From the NCBI GenBank assembly GCA_021018815.1, contig JAITYX010000011.1, positions 8,198,501-8,262,500 on the forward strand: a stretch of DNA of 64,000 bases, in the 5' to 3' direction. Shown here in pieces: positions 1 through 10,857 of this stretch. This stretch comes from Talinum fruticosum. Its lineage: Eukaryota > Streptophyta > Magnoliopsida > Caryophyllales > Talinaceae. Every line of letters begins with the position of its first letter. Position 1 is the first letter of the stretch. The position numbers and the translations under genes are program-made. The notes under the pieces were generated by a model, which made no database searches, was not told the origin of the DNA, and saw only the letters and a program-made list of their open reading frames with translations.

Positions 1-2433
1 CGCATAGCCGAAGTGGACGAGGCAAAGACGGCATGTGTCACACGCTATGGGTCATATGAGTTCTTGGTCATGCCCTTTGGCCTCACGAATGCACCGGCCA
101 CGTTCGCGAGCCTCATGAAGAAGGTACCTGCTCCTTACCTCGATCGCTTCGTAGTTGTCTACTTAGATAATATTGTCATCTATAGTAAAAATCTAGAGGA
201 GCATGTGAGACACTTGCGGGAAGTGTTCTCAACTTTGAGGGACAACCAGCTTTACGTTAAGAAGGAGAAGTGCTCCTTTTCCCAAGAAGAGGTGCCCTTC
301 TTAGGTCATATTGTCGGCAAGGGAAGGATTCGGATGGATCCTTCCAAGGTGAAGGCCATACAGAGTGGGAGCCACCCACCAAGGTCACCGAGCTAAGATC
401 CTTCCTTGGCTTGGTGAACTACTACCGGCGGTTCATTCAAAGTTATTTCGCAATCGCCGCTCCTCTCATCGACTTGTTGAAGAAAGGAAGAGGATGGTCT
501 TGGAGGCCGGAGTGCCGACAAGCGTTTGAGGCCTTGAAAAAGGCTATCACAAAGGAGCCAATGCTAGCTCTTCCCGACTTTCACAAGCTGTTCGAGCTAC
601 ATACCGATGCTTCCGACTTCGCCATAGGAGGAGTCTTGATGCAGGAAGGTCATCCTATCGCCTTTGAGAGTCGGAAGCTTAATGATACAAAGAGGCCATA
701 CACGGTGCGGGAGAAAGAGATGACCGCAGTGGTGCATTGTCTTCGAACTTGGACGCATTACTTACTAGGGAGTAAGTTCGTCATCAAGACGGACAATGTT
801 GCCATAAGCTACTTTCAAACACGGAAGAAGCTCACTCCCAAGCAAGCAAGGTGGCAAGATTTCTGGTAGAGTTTGACTATGAGTTGGAGTACAAGTCGGG
901 CAAGGCTAATCCGGTGGCCGACGCCTTGAGCCGAAAGGGAGCTTGGCGACATAAGCCGGCCTCAAAGCAACTTGAGGGACCAGATTCGCGAGGGGCTTAA
1001 GCACGATCGCTTGGCGCAAACCATCATCAACCTTGTACAGGAAGGCAAAACCAGGAGATTCCGGGTTGAAGATGGCCTCATAATCACAAAAGGCAAATGC
1101 CTTTACGTGCCCGCCTACGACAACCTACGAAGAGAAATCGTAAAAGAGTGTCATGATAGCAAATGGGCGGGACATCCGGGGTTACACCGAACGCTCGCAC
1201 TTGTGAGCGACTCTTACTATTGGCTCACTTGAAGGACGATATCGAGGCCTATGTACGGACTTGTCATGTGTGCCAGCGAAGACAAGATTGAGCAAAGAGC
1301 TCTCGTGGGACTCTTAGAGCCACTTCCCATTCCCGAGAGACCATGGGAAAGTGTCTCTATGGACTTCATCGTGGGCTTACCCACGAGTGATGGGTGCAGC
1401 CGGGTAATTGTGGTGGTGGATCGGTACTCGAAGTACGCAACCTTCATCCCACCACCCAAGGAATGTTCAGCTGAGCGGGCCACCCAACTATTCTTCAAGC
1501 ACATGGTAAAGTATTGGGGCTCGCCGTGTTCGATAGTGAGTGATCGGGACACTCGCTTTACGGGCCGCTTACGGACGGAGCTATTCAAGCTCATGGGGTC
1601 CGAACTCAACTTCTCCACCAGCTTTCACCCCCGGGATGATGGCAAACGGAGTAGGTGAATGCACTTTGGAGCTCTACTTGAGGCACTACGTGAATGCCAA
1701 TCGGTGAGATTGGGCGAAGCTACTCGACGTAGCTCGGTTCTCGTACAACTTACAGAGAAGCGAGTCCACAAGCTGGAGTCCGTTCGAGATTGTTACGAGG
1801 CAACAACCTCTTACTCCGAGCACGATTGCCACATGATATAAGAGTTCAAGCCCGCCGGCGTTCAAATTCTCAAAGGATTGGAATGACCGAGCCGACATGG
1901 CACGGGCTTACTTGGAGAAAGCCTCCAAGAAGATGAAGAAATGGGCTGACAAGAAACGTCGCCCACGTGAGTTCCAGGTTGGGGACCTTGTCCTCATTAA
2001 GATGTACAACCACGCGAGGTTAAGTGGTCATCATCGAGGACTTATTCGGAGGTTTGAACGACCTTTCCCCATCCTTAAAAAGGTTGGGGCTCAAGCCTAC
2101 AAGGTGGAGTTGCCTCCAAAGATTAAATATCATCATGTCTTCCATGTAAGTCTACTCAAGCCTTACCATGGAGACCAAGTGAATCCGAATAGGGGCATCT
2201 CTCGACGAGCACCGATGGGCATAACGGTGCAACATGACAAGCAAGTGGAGGAGGTATTAGTCGATAGAGTGGTCCGTTACCAAAACAAGCCTCCAACACA
2301 TGAGTTGCTCGTCAAATGGAAGGGACTACCGGATAGCGAAGCAAGCTGGGAGCCCATCCGGAACTTATGGCAGTTCAAGGAGCAAATACAAGCATTCGAA
2401 GACGCTAAGGCTATGAGGACATCGCCGGAATAG
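1..2433 (+). pseudogene. Ty3/gypsy pol remnant (RT-RNase H-integrase-chromodomain)
   Basis: Degenerate polyprotein. RT palm residues run over about 13-396 (motifs MPFGLTNAPATF and FLGHIVGKG). The catalytic box reads YLDN rather than YLDD, so a metal-binding Asp is lost. A frameshift near 365 moves to the frame carrying FLGLVNYYRRF and RNase H (LHTDASDFAIGGVL, about 597-640). A shift near 855 breaks the end of RNase H. The H2C2 region starts about 1110-1200. The integrase core spans about 1330-1650, with SMDFIVGLP and SDRDTRF holding the two Asp residues. It is broken near 1640, before the catalytic Glu. From 1897 a clean 178-codon stretch has the integrase C-terminus (FQVGDLVLIKM, FHVSLLKPYHG) and a chromodomain (LVKWKGLPDSEASWEP). 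No stretch could give a working enzyme. Confidence 0.92.
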
Positions 2434-2444
2434 GTGGGGGAGGA

Positions 2445-2856
2445 TGTCATGAATGCTCCGGAAGAGCCCGAAATCTTCTAGAATTCTCTCCTTGGTTCCA
2501 CCAAGGTCTCCCAAGTTCCGGAATGTTCTACACTTATGTAGATATATAGATATTTGTATAGAGAATTCTAGATACACAATCTTAGCCGTTGGATCAATTA
2601 AATCTCCACCGTCCACCGAGGAGGTGGCCATGTATGTATACCCCCATAGGGTCCTCATTTGTAACCATCCAATCCAAGAGTTCAATACAAAAGCATTCTC
2701 CCAAACTCTCTCTCTCTAAGTGTCCTTGCTTACTTAGCTCTCTCTAGCTTAAGTTAAGCATCATTAAGGCTTACTAGCAAGCTTACAAAAGGGTCTCGGG
2801 TCTAGTTTGCTAGCGCCGCACGGTACTAAGTTCGAGTGGATTATGGTCCCGTGACA
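2445..2856 (+). repeat. 3' LTR of the Ty3/gypsy element
   Basis: The LTR opens TGTCATGAATG directly after the purine tract at about 2433-2444 and closes with TGACA at 2852-2856, giving the TG..CA ends and a short terminal inverted repeat. It is 412 bp. The matching 5' LTR is outside the window, so the target duplication cannot be tested. Confidence 0.8.
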
Positions 2857-3498
2857 CATAAGGATTGGGTTTTGAGTGAAGCATGGATGTCAATTTTTTT
2901 ATCCGATATTTTCGGTGGGGCACTTCTGGTCCAAAATCAATTCCAAAATTTGTTTACGCACATTTATAAGATTTTCTCCCCTCCTCTTTATTTAATTTCA
3001 TAATTTAATTTTGCATTTTGTCTTAATTTGTTCTATATTAATACTTTTTCGGTTTCACGGTATTTATCGTTTTTGCTATAAATGCACATCATAAAAATAC
3101 AAAATTTATAAGAAATTGTAAAAGTTCTATTTAAATTAGCGTTTGTAAAAACGTTTATAACAACTAACAACCCATAGCAGCTAGTAACAACTATAACAAC
3201 TCATAATAGCTCTAAACAGCGCTTTAACTAAAAGGTTAGGAGAGATAAAACTAATAAAGAAGAAAAGGAGAAAGCCGACACCGATTAACAACTCATTTCT
3301 TCCTTGGACTCGAAATTTGCCCAGTAGATCTTGAATAGTGACGGAAATGTCGGGCTTTTCGAAGGGTTTGTTCTTGAGGATTCGTTGAATGTTTTATGGG
3401 GTTTCTCGGGCAAATCGTTGAGGTCGAAGAGAACGAAAAGAAATGGGTGTTTGATACCTTTAACGATGTTGGCGATTACGGGGTGGGCCTGCTGGAAA
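2857..3498. other. Intergenic; weak MITE-like stretch, no gene recognised
   Basis: AT-rich. About 3120-3240 carries repeated aacaacta/ataacaac words like the degenerate Tourist-like elements elsewhere in this window (9835, 47300, 56532), but clean ends are not visible. About 3300-3500 is less AT-rich and open for roughly 65 codons on the minus strand. I do not recognise a protein there. Confidence 0.4.
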
Positions 3499-4110
3499 TT
3501 TTTTTGAAAAAGGGTAAATACATCAACTAATAGGTAGCCCTTCTCGCAAGGGTTCTACCCAAGTTATCCTCCACTAGAATGGAGAAGAAAGAAGATGAAG
3601 AAGGAAGAAAATCTCGATACAAAGAATGGGAGATATAAATGCCTACTTTTGCTACCCAATCCGCAACCCTATTCCCTCCCGAAATTGATGATTGATAAGA
3701 ATATTATAACAATTTCTAAGATACAAATGGGTATTGTGGATAAGAGTTTGGATCTCCCATGTTGGTTGGCATTCGTCGCGTAAAGCCTTAATAACCAATT
3801 GGTTATCTCCCTCAATAACAATAGAATGAAATCCTGATTGGGTAGTTGCTCATACTCCATTCTTCATAGCAGTGACTTCAACGAACCAAGACCGAGATCG
3901 GCCCCTAGATTTGATACACCCGCTAGATGAATCTTCTGTCCCAGCTTTTGAGAACAAAACCTCCAATTGCAATCGTAGAAGATTTTGATCCATCAAAGTT
4001 AATTTTGATGAACCGCCTAGCAGTTTAAAGCAATCAAAAGGTGGGGATTTTGAATTCCAGCTTTTGATTGAGGTTAAGAGATGTGGGTTTAAAGTATGAG
4101 AGAAGAAGAA
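3499..4110 (-). pseudogene. 5'-truncated LINE: RNase H-like domain and 3' end
   Basis: Minus-strand relic of a plant non-LTR element. Around 4010 it encodes a classic RNase H opening (IKINFDGSKSST, then GGFVLKSWD). About 3860-3700 has NQLVIKAL, and about 3690-3660 has the end motif FREGNRVADW. Stops and frameshifts interrupt it. The 3' tail reads from the ctattagttg motif (about 3525-3537 on the plus strand) to a T-run at 3499-3505, which is a short poly-A tail in element orientation. It is clearly the same family as 51688-52009 and 56468-56880. The right end is fixed only by loss of similarity, and I see no target duplication. Confidence 0.8.
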
Positions 4111-4479
4111 GAAGAGAATGAGGAGGACAAAGGAAAGAGAGACGAGTGACAACAAGAAGTTAGCGGTTATGAGCTTTAGAGATTGTTTTTTTTTTTTTTA
4201 TTAATCGTGGCAAACATTGCATAGAGAGTGAGAGCGAGAAAGACTCGGAGGTGTTGAGGTATTATACTTGTTTTAAAATCTCAATATATATATTAGTCCA
4301 TTGTTGCCATATTATCTCTTTAATAAGTCAAATTCGATGGTGGCATATTAAAAGTAGTAACATCAAAGTAGAATTCATTAGGAATAATTTCTTAAGTTTG
4401 AATTATTAATTTCAAAACATACCAAGTTTGAATTATTAAATTTCAAAAATCTAAATAAATTATTAGTGTGCCAACATGA
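4111..4479. other. Intergenic, nothing recognised
   Basis: Contains a T-run at about 4187-4199 and AT-rich sequence. No coding signal or repeat end is visible. Confidence 0.5.
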
Positions 4480-4790
4480 GAACCCGGTTAGTTTCGTCTT
4501 CCCCAGCCAGAAACACCCGGGGGTGGGGGAGGGAATCGGCGGTTTGCAACCATGGCGCATCCAGGAGAGAACTTGACCCTAGCGGCGCGTGACAGAAGCG
4601 AGGAGAGAGGCAGAGAAGGAGAAGGAGAAGGAGGAGCCGTGAGGGCCCTGTTTTGGGTCACCGTGGTTGTGGAGGCCACGGCCGGCGTAAAGGAGGCTTA
4701 GGACCGGCCAAAGACTTGGGCAGCAGTGGAAGCTCATTGAATTTCATGCTAGGCCACCTCAAGCCAAAGCGTAAGTCCCAAATGGAGACT
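4480..4790. other. GC-rich island with small ORFs, identity unknown
   Basis: This is the most GC-rich patch outside transposon coding sequence. It holds a gggtgggggaggg tract, an (gaaggag)n-like purine run at about 4605-4635, and an ATG at 4552 that opens 49 codons to a TAG at 4699-4701. Another plus-strand frame stays open over about 4640-4801, and a possible donor cgtaagtc lies near 4769. The antisense frame is also open but has no ATG start. It could be an old first exon/promoter or a captured gene fragment. I recognise no protein. Confidence 0.3.
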
Positions 4791-7231
4791 GAAAGTGGGT
4801 AATTCTGATCCTTCACCCCTAATTTCTGATTTTCGCTATAAGTGAGCTCAAATAAGACCTGATTGTGATTGGTTAGCTTAATTGATTGCGGGATGGATGT
4901 TGGCCGGTGAATTGGCTTCGGCTTGTGTATCAGACTTATTATTTGTGAATTATGTGATCGCCTTTGGCTCTCTTAATTCTAGCCTCCTTATCAAACAAGA
5001 AACACATTTCCATTGATGTTGTGAAACTAATTTCTGCAAACATTTCTCAAACAAGAAACCCTGTTCTAGAAAATTTTACCGCTAATAGCATCATACAAGT
5101 GTGAATGAAACTGGGAAATTTCTCACAATTTCATATTGGTTAAAAATTTCTGTCCTTTCTCTGAGGTCTTTGAGTGGGATAGTCAGTTCTTCTAACTTTA
5201 GTGGAATAATTTCCTTTTAGAAAGACATATTGGGACCACCGCCAGAACAATAATTCTAGCCTCTGGGTCATTTCAAAAAATGCTTTGGAGTACAATGGGA
5301 TAGTGGTCAACAAATCCATTATAGTGAACTATCCATTTCATTAAGGCTGTACCCTTTGTTACTCTTGATTAAGAGCTCCCAAACAAAGGTAAGGGGAGTG
5401 AGTACTCTTATTAACTTACCTAAAGACGTTAGTCTCCAGTCTCCTCCCAAGAAACCTCTAAGTCCCAGCTGTGTTGCAGGGTTCTATTACAGGAGGTTCT
5501 ATTAGAGCCTCACTCACAGGTATCTGAGCAATTCTTTAGTTACATAAGTTGAGTTGGTGGATCCGTGGATGATGATTAAAACAAATTCGTGTTAGTAAAG
5601 CTAATTAGTGCACCTCGAGTACCCATGTTGATAAGTTGATCAATAGAATCTAGAATATGAAATGTGACATTTGTGAAGACATGAAACATGGACAAAATTC
5701 TCTCCAGAGATTTAAACTTACAGGAAAATTACTGTGAAGTGGTCAATACGTTAGTTTAGATACCATTTGCTTTCTAGGGAGGATTTGATATTTTGCATTT
5801 CAAATATCCCAATTCACATTTGTCTCCTTTTAGCTATGCCGTTTCTTCTAAGGGCACTTGAAATAACTCTAGTCATAGAGTGGCTTGGAGCACAACACCA
5901 TAATCTTCTCAATGAGCATCTCACAGCTCATCTTCGATGTGATTTTTTTTTTTCCATTGAATGGCTTCCAAAAATGCATCTCCATTTAGTGTAGCGTTTT
6001 ATTGATGCTGCTTCCATAAGCTTGGACATTGTTGACACTGGCAGGAGCTTTAATTTTTTCTTTTTGAAGTTTTTGTTTTGTTTGGTATTTCTATTTTTTT
6101 TCTCCAAGTTCATATCTCAATGTCTGATTTATTTATCTTTTTGGAATTTCTGCATACTTTTTTTTTAGTTATTTTTTAATCAATTATTGTTTTTTTACCC
6201 CACTTCTTTTTTTCCGCAATGCATTACTTTTTTAATCTAAAATATAATGTATAAAATCATAAAATAATACCACAAATATTAGTCAATATCTAAAAACAAA
6301 ATACTGGATATTATATCCTTAGATTGATAAAATTGATGTCTAAACTATTTAACCAAAAATAAAATCTGATTGTATTCGTAATCAATATAAAAGTTATTAT
6401 GTTCCATAAAGATCAAATTATTTAAGGAGATGATAGAAATCTGTTTTGTTGGGAGTCTGAATGGGACAAAGGTGGATCTCATTTGGTGAAGCCGATTTTT
6501 AACTTAGTCTCAATATTAGTTGATTTTACGTGTGTTACACATGTTGCTATTGCTAGTTTTTCAGGAATGGACCCCTTGCCGGTTTCATATACTGCAGTGT
6601 ATATGAGAAATTTGTCTGGTTACACGCAAGTTTCTGCTTTAGGGAAATTTACTGAATGGTGTTTCGTCAATTTTAGTTTTTAACTTTGGTGCTTTTTTTG
6701 AAGCCTGTTAAGCATTCCTTAAAACTACTAAGTTTGACAATATTAAAAAGAGTCAAATTTAGTAATGTATAATTATGTATGAAGGTCTGAATTAACCTAA
6801 AAATTATCAGATTACTTTGGTAGTTTATTTGTTTTTTCAGTTAGTAAACTAAAACACTCTCTCACTTGCTGTAGTTGAGGCATGGTTAGTAGTAATATAC
6901 TCCCATCACCCCCTCCTTTTTTTTTCTGTGGGCAGCAGCTTTTTGCCAAAAAACTGCACATTGAAAGAACAGCATCGAAGTAAAGACTAAATTTGAAGCA
7001 ACACCACTGGATAAATTTCCCAATTTCCACAGTCAGGGCCCTAAAGAAGTAGTAGTCATTTAACATTGGTTCTACAGCTATAACAATACTTACAGGTCAT
7101 TTAGAAAGAAACCAAAGGGAGCAGATGAGTTATAGTAAAAAGGTGTACAAAGCAAACATATGCACTGAATACTTACATCTTTCTCATTCATAAATCAATA
7201 ACAAAACAAAGCTGTTTACAGAAATAGTTAA
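4791..7231. other. Long intergenic stretch, no gene recognised
   Basis: AT-rich with many T-runs (about 5940-6240). Several short open stretches occur on both strands, such as 5767-5994 and 6483-6683. None has a recognisable motif, codon pattern or splice context. The last 200 bases may hold the promoter of the NBS-LRR relic. Confidence 0.45.
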
Positions 7232-9533
7232 ATGGCTGAATCCTTTGTTTCTGATATTGTTGGGAGACCATTGGAATTTCTCGGCCAGTGTGTTGCTGGA
7301 ACAATTGCCTCCTACTTTGCTGAGAGAGAGAAGCTCATGGATCTTCAACAGACGTTGGAGATGATAAAAGATCATCTTTTTAATGTAGAAAGAAAATAGA
7401 AGGAAAGGATAGACATGTGATTAAATTGTTGAGGTTTAAAGTTGTGATGTACTGTTTGGAAGACTTGTTTGAAGAGGCCACTGTGGGTGACCGTCAGAAT
7501 GAGCAAATTCCTGTGAGCAAGCGAGCTAAAGTGGTGAGTTTCATTTCTTCAAACTTGAATCTTCAGAATGAATAGGAGGATGGTTCAAGAGGTTGAGGCT
7601 ATTACGAAGGAATTGGAGTGCATTAAATCTGATATGAATGTTGTTCATTTCAATGTTCATTTTGTTGATCAAGAAAATCATCATTGAATATGATGAAGAG
7701 GAGCAAGGAGAGATATTCTTTCATACTAGAGGAAGAGGTTATTGGTCGAGATGAAGACAAAAATGTGATTGTAAAGATGCTTTTGGACACTAACCATGTT
7801 AAGGAAGATTTGTTGATCATCCCAATTGTTGGGATGGGTGAGTTGGGGAAAACTAAGCTTGCCCAACTTGCTTTTAATGATGAAAATGTGAAAAAAATTT
7901 CGAGCTTAAATGTTGGTTTTGCATATCATATCAAATATCTAGTTTTAAAGAGCTAGCAAGGAAAGTTCTTCAATCCATACCTCTGTATGGAAAAAAGACA
8001 CCGCGATACTTGCCAGCAGTTGAGCATAAAAGAACTTCAATCTGATCTTAGACAAGCTGTGAATGGAAAACAATTCTTACTTGTATTAGATGATGTGTGG
8101 GATGAGGATTGTGAGATGTGGTTTCATTTGAGGCGTTTGCTTTGTGGTCGTAAATGTGGAAGGAAATACTTGTGATGTCCAGGTCTGAAGTAGTCGCTTC
8201 AAACATGGGCACAGTTGAACCCTACGTTGAGAGGCCTGCCAGAGGACAAGTCTTGGGCGTTGTTTAAAAGCCTAGCATTCAAAAAAGGGCAAGCAGTGAC
8301 AAACCTAAATTTAACAAGCATCGGTATAGATGTTGTAAAGAAGTGTGGAAATGTTCTGCTTGCTATTAGGTCTATTGCTGGTATCATTTTCTCCAAAGAT
8401 ACCGAGCAAGAATGGGTGCATTTTAGGGACAGTGAAATCAAAATGATAGAACCAAAAGAAAGCAAGATTATGTCAACATTGAAGCTCAGCTATGACCACT
8501 TACAGCCTCAACTAAAGGAATGCTTTGCATATTGTTTGCTGTTTCCTAGGATTATGAACTTGAGATGGAAAGGATAATTTGGCTTTGGATGGCTCAAGGA
8601 TTCATCAAATCACACGGAAATCAGAGCACATGATGTTGGGCATGCATACTTTTGCAATTATTGAGAAGATGTTTCTTTCAAGATGTAAAAGGGATTCCTA
8701 GGGTCGGTTGGTGAGCTGCAAAATGCATGATCTGATGCACGACTTGGCAAAAGAGGTGGGAGGTGAATGCCTGATGATAGTCCAGCCTATGCTGGGGGAA
8801 CACACTAATGACAATATTAGGCATGTGCATTTTTATCACACCATAGGCGCATACTCACTGGGGGAACCTCCATCATGGTTTGCTTCCTTACAACTACGAC
8901 CATATCTGATATCCACCGATATTTCTGATTCTAAGTATCTTGTGTCAAAGATCGACGAAGTACTTTCATGTTTAAGAACATTACGTGCATTGGACTTGGG
9001 CTCCACTATCTACGAGAGCCTTCCTGATTCCATAATGGAGCTAAAACATTTGAGGTACCTAAGAGTCCATGTCGGTGGTGGTTATCTTCCTATAGGGATC
9101 ACAAGGTTGCAGAATTTGCAGACGTTGGACCTTCAAGGCTCTGAATTTCTTAGAGAATTGCCAAGCAGCTTTGTCAACTTGACAAGCCTTTAGCACTTGC
9201 ACATTAATTCTTGCCCTCATTGGGATGAAAAGTTAGGGTTTGATATTAATGGATTAAGTGATATGCCGCTTTAGATTTGGGGAACTGAAGTATCTCCGAA
9301 CGTTGGATCAATTTATAGTGGGGGAGAATAATGGGTTAGATGCACTGGCTAAGCAGATGCTCACTGGGAAGTTGAGGATTTTATATAAGAAGAATCGGAA
9401 AAATAGTATATCTGAAGCTATGATAGCAAATTTAAAGGGCAAATTTAAAGTGAGCTTATCCATCCTCCAACTTGGGAAGCTCACTCCTTTCCGGTTCAAG
9501 ATGTATAAGACTTTGAGAGTCAAGGGGTTGTAA
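7232..9533 (+). pseudogene. CC-NBS-LRR (CNL) disease-resistance-like pseudogene
   Basis: Relic of an intracellular immune receptor of the RGA-like CNL type. It opens with an ATG at 7232 (MAESFVSDIVGRPLEFL), a coiled-coil start that stops after 55 codons at 7397-7399. The NB-ARC domain follows: IGRDEDKN near 7743, P-loop GMGELGKTKL (usual form GMGGLGKTTL, so a Gly and the Thr after Lys-Thr are changed), kinase-2 LVLDDVWDED near 8080 whose Trp marks a CNL, GLPEDKSWALF near 8226, a degraded GLPLA-like KCGNVLLAIR near 8343, and LKECFAYCLLFP near 8514. A KMHDLMHDLAKE motif lies near 8720, followed by leucine-rich repeats to about 9530, with an in-frame TAG at about 9191. At least five frame changes or stops occur. 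Most LRRs are missing compared with the usual 900-1,400 residues. It is not functional as a receptor. Confidence 0.92.
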
Positions 9534-9834
9534 GCCTTCTAACGACTCATCTGCCTCAATGACTCTAGATTGCATGAACACCGTAGCATTGAAAATTTTC
9601 TGTTATGATTTGTTCAGCAACCCTCTCAAAAAGCAGGTTATCTTTTATTAATTTATTTGATTGTCAAAATTAGGGTTTACAAGATGCGAGGCCCAGTTTG
9701 AGTAAATACAAAATATACATTACTGGTTTGGATATTATATTTAATCAATTATCATAATTGGTATATTCAAGCAACTCATTTGTTAGTTTATGAGACCATA
9801 AAGTTAAACTAGAGTTGTTTAAAAGGTAAAGTAA

Positions 9835-9992
9835 GGCTCTGTTTTTAGCTTAGAGTCTTATAGTTTCTTACAACTCCTTACAGTCTTTACAACTTACAAT
9901 GTTGCTTACAACTTTTTATAATTTTTTATAATTAACTTTATAACTACCTTACAACTATGCTTATAACTCCTATAGCTAAATGAAACAAGGCC
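9835..9992. mobile_element. Tourist-like MITE with TAA target duplication
   Basis: 158 bp. The ends ggctctgttt and aaacaaggcc form an imperfect terminal inverted repeat, flanked by taa at 9832-9834 and 9993-9995. A 3-bp TAA duplication is the hallmark of PIF/Harbinger (Tourist). The inside is made of cttacaac/ttataac words as in the copy at 47300. Confidence 0.75.
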
Positions 9993-9995
9993 TAA

Positions 9996-10857
9996 CTCAT
10001 TGTTTGGTTCGAAAGACACCTGTTTGTTATGACATTTTGAGCTGAGTGATGGCAGTGATGGTTGTGCAAAAGTTCTACGACAACATCAGATAGCAAGACA
10101 TGCAGTGAAGCTTCGATGTGTCCCTCAACTTTAGCCCTTGTGTAATGCCCTCGTAAGGAACGATGATTACGAGATTAATTATTTTTAAGGATTTTTGGAC
10201 GCTAATAATATGTATTTGGAAGATTATACGGTAATATAATCCTAACTCTAGAGTTGCTACGGAGGGATGTGTAATTTGAATATATTTGACATTTATGTAC
10301 CAACACCGAGTTGGACGAGGGTTGACAAATCCAACACCCCCAAAGATGGTGTTAGTGTAATTTCTTATCCTATTAAATGTTCAATTTTACGAACTCTGAG
10401 TGGCATTCGTTAGGGATGGTTCATTTGAGATGAAGTCTGGTAGCATCCTGTCTTCATCTACCCTTTCCCCAAGGTTAAAACATACTTATCACAAGAAAGG
10501 TGCCAACTGCGTGTCTAGAAGACCTCAAACTAGTGTAACAAGTTAGAATTGAGTTGATCCAAAAGATTCAATATTCTTTTCATTACTTTTTCCATTTTAT
10601 TTATTATTTTTCTTCCTTTTTTGTTTCTTTGATGCTATCATAGACCCCAATAATGGAGGTCTTACCAAGGATTCAAAACACGGTTTCAATTGCAGTACGT
10701 CAAATTCAATCCAATGTGGCAATCGTCTCATGATCATCGAATATGGGTTTAGGAGTTGCCGTTTTCATCCATCTATTCAAAATGAGTAATGGTGGAATCT
10801 CTTTCAAAAAATCCCCTTTAATGCTATAAGAATATGACGACATGGAATTCCTTTGAG
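9996..10857. other. Intergenic, nothing recognised
   Basis: No coding motif, repeat end or RNA gene is visible in this AT-rich stretch. Confidence 0.5.

Larger units (their letters stand above)
1..2856 (+). mobile_element. Ty3/gypsy chromovirus-type LTR retrotransposon, 3' part
   Basis: Plus-strand element cut by the left window edge. In order it shows the end of reverse transcriptase, RNase H, the start of an H2C2 zinc-binding region, integrase core, integrase C-terminus and a terminal chromodomain, then a purine-rich tract (gtgggggagga) and a 3' LTR that opens with TGTCA and closes with TGACA. Integrase after RNase H is the Ty3/gypsy order, and the C-terminal chromodomain places it among chromoviruses. 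The 5' LTR, gag and protease would lie left of the window. It is inactive: pol is split over at least four frames. Confidence 0.93.

Noticed and set aside
1217..1618. 133-codon minus-strand frame
   Set aside because: Antisense of the gypsy integrase region.
4488..4679. Minus-strand frame resembling a plastid transit peptide (STTTVTQNRALTAPPSP)
   Set aside because: It has no ATG, only a GTG, and its Ser/Pro content follows from the purine-rich plus strand.
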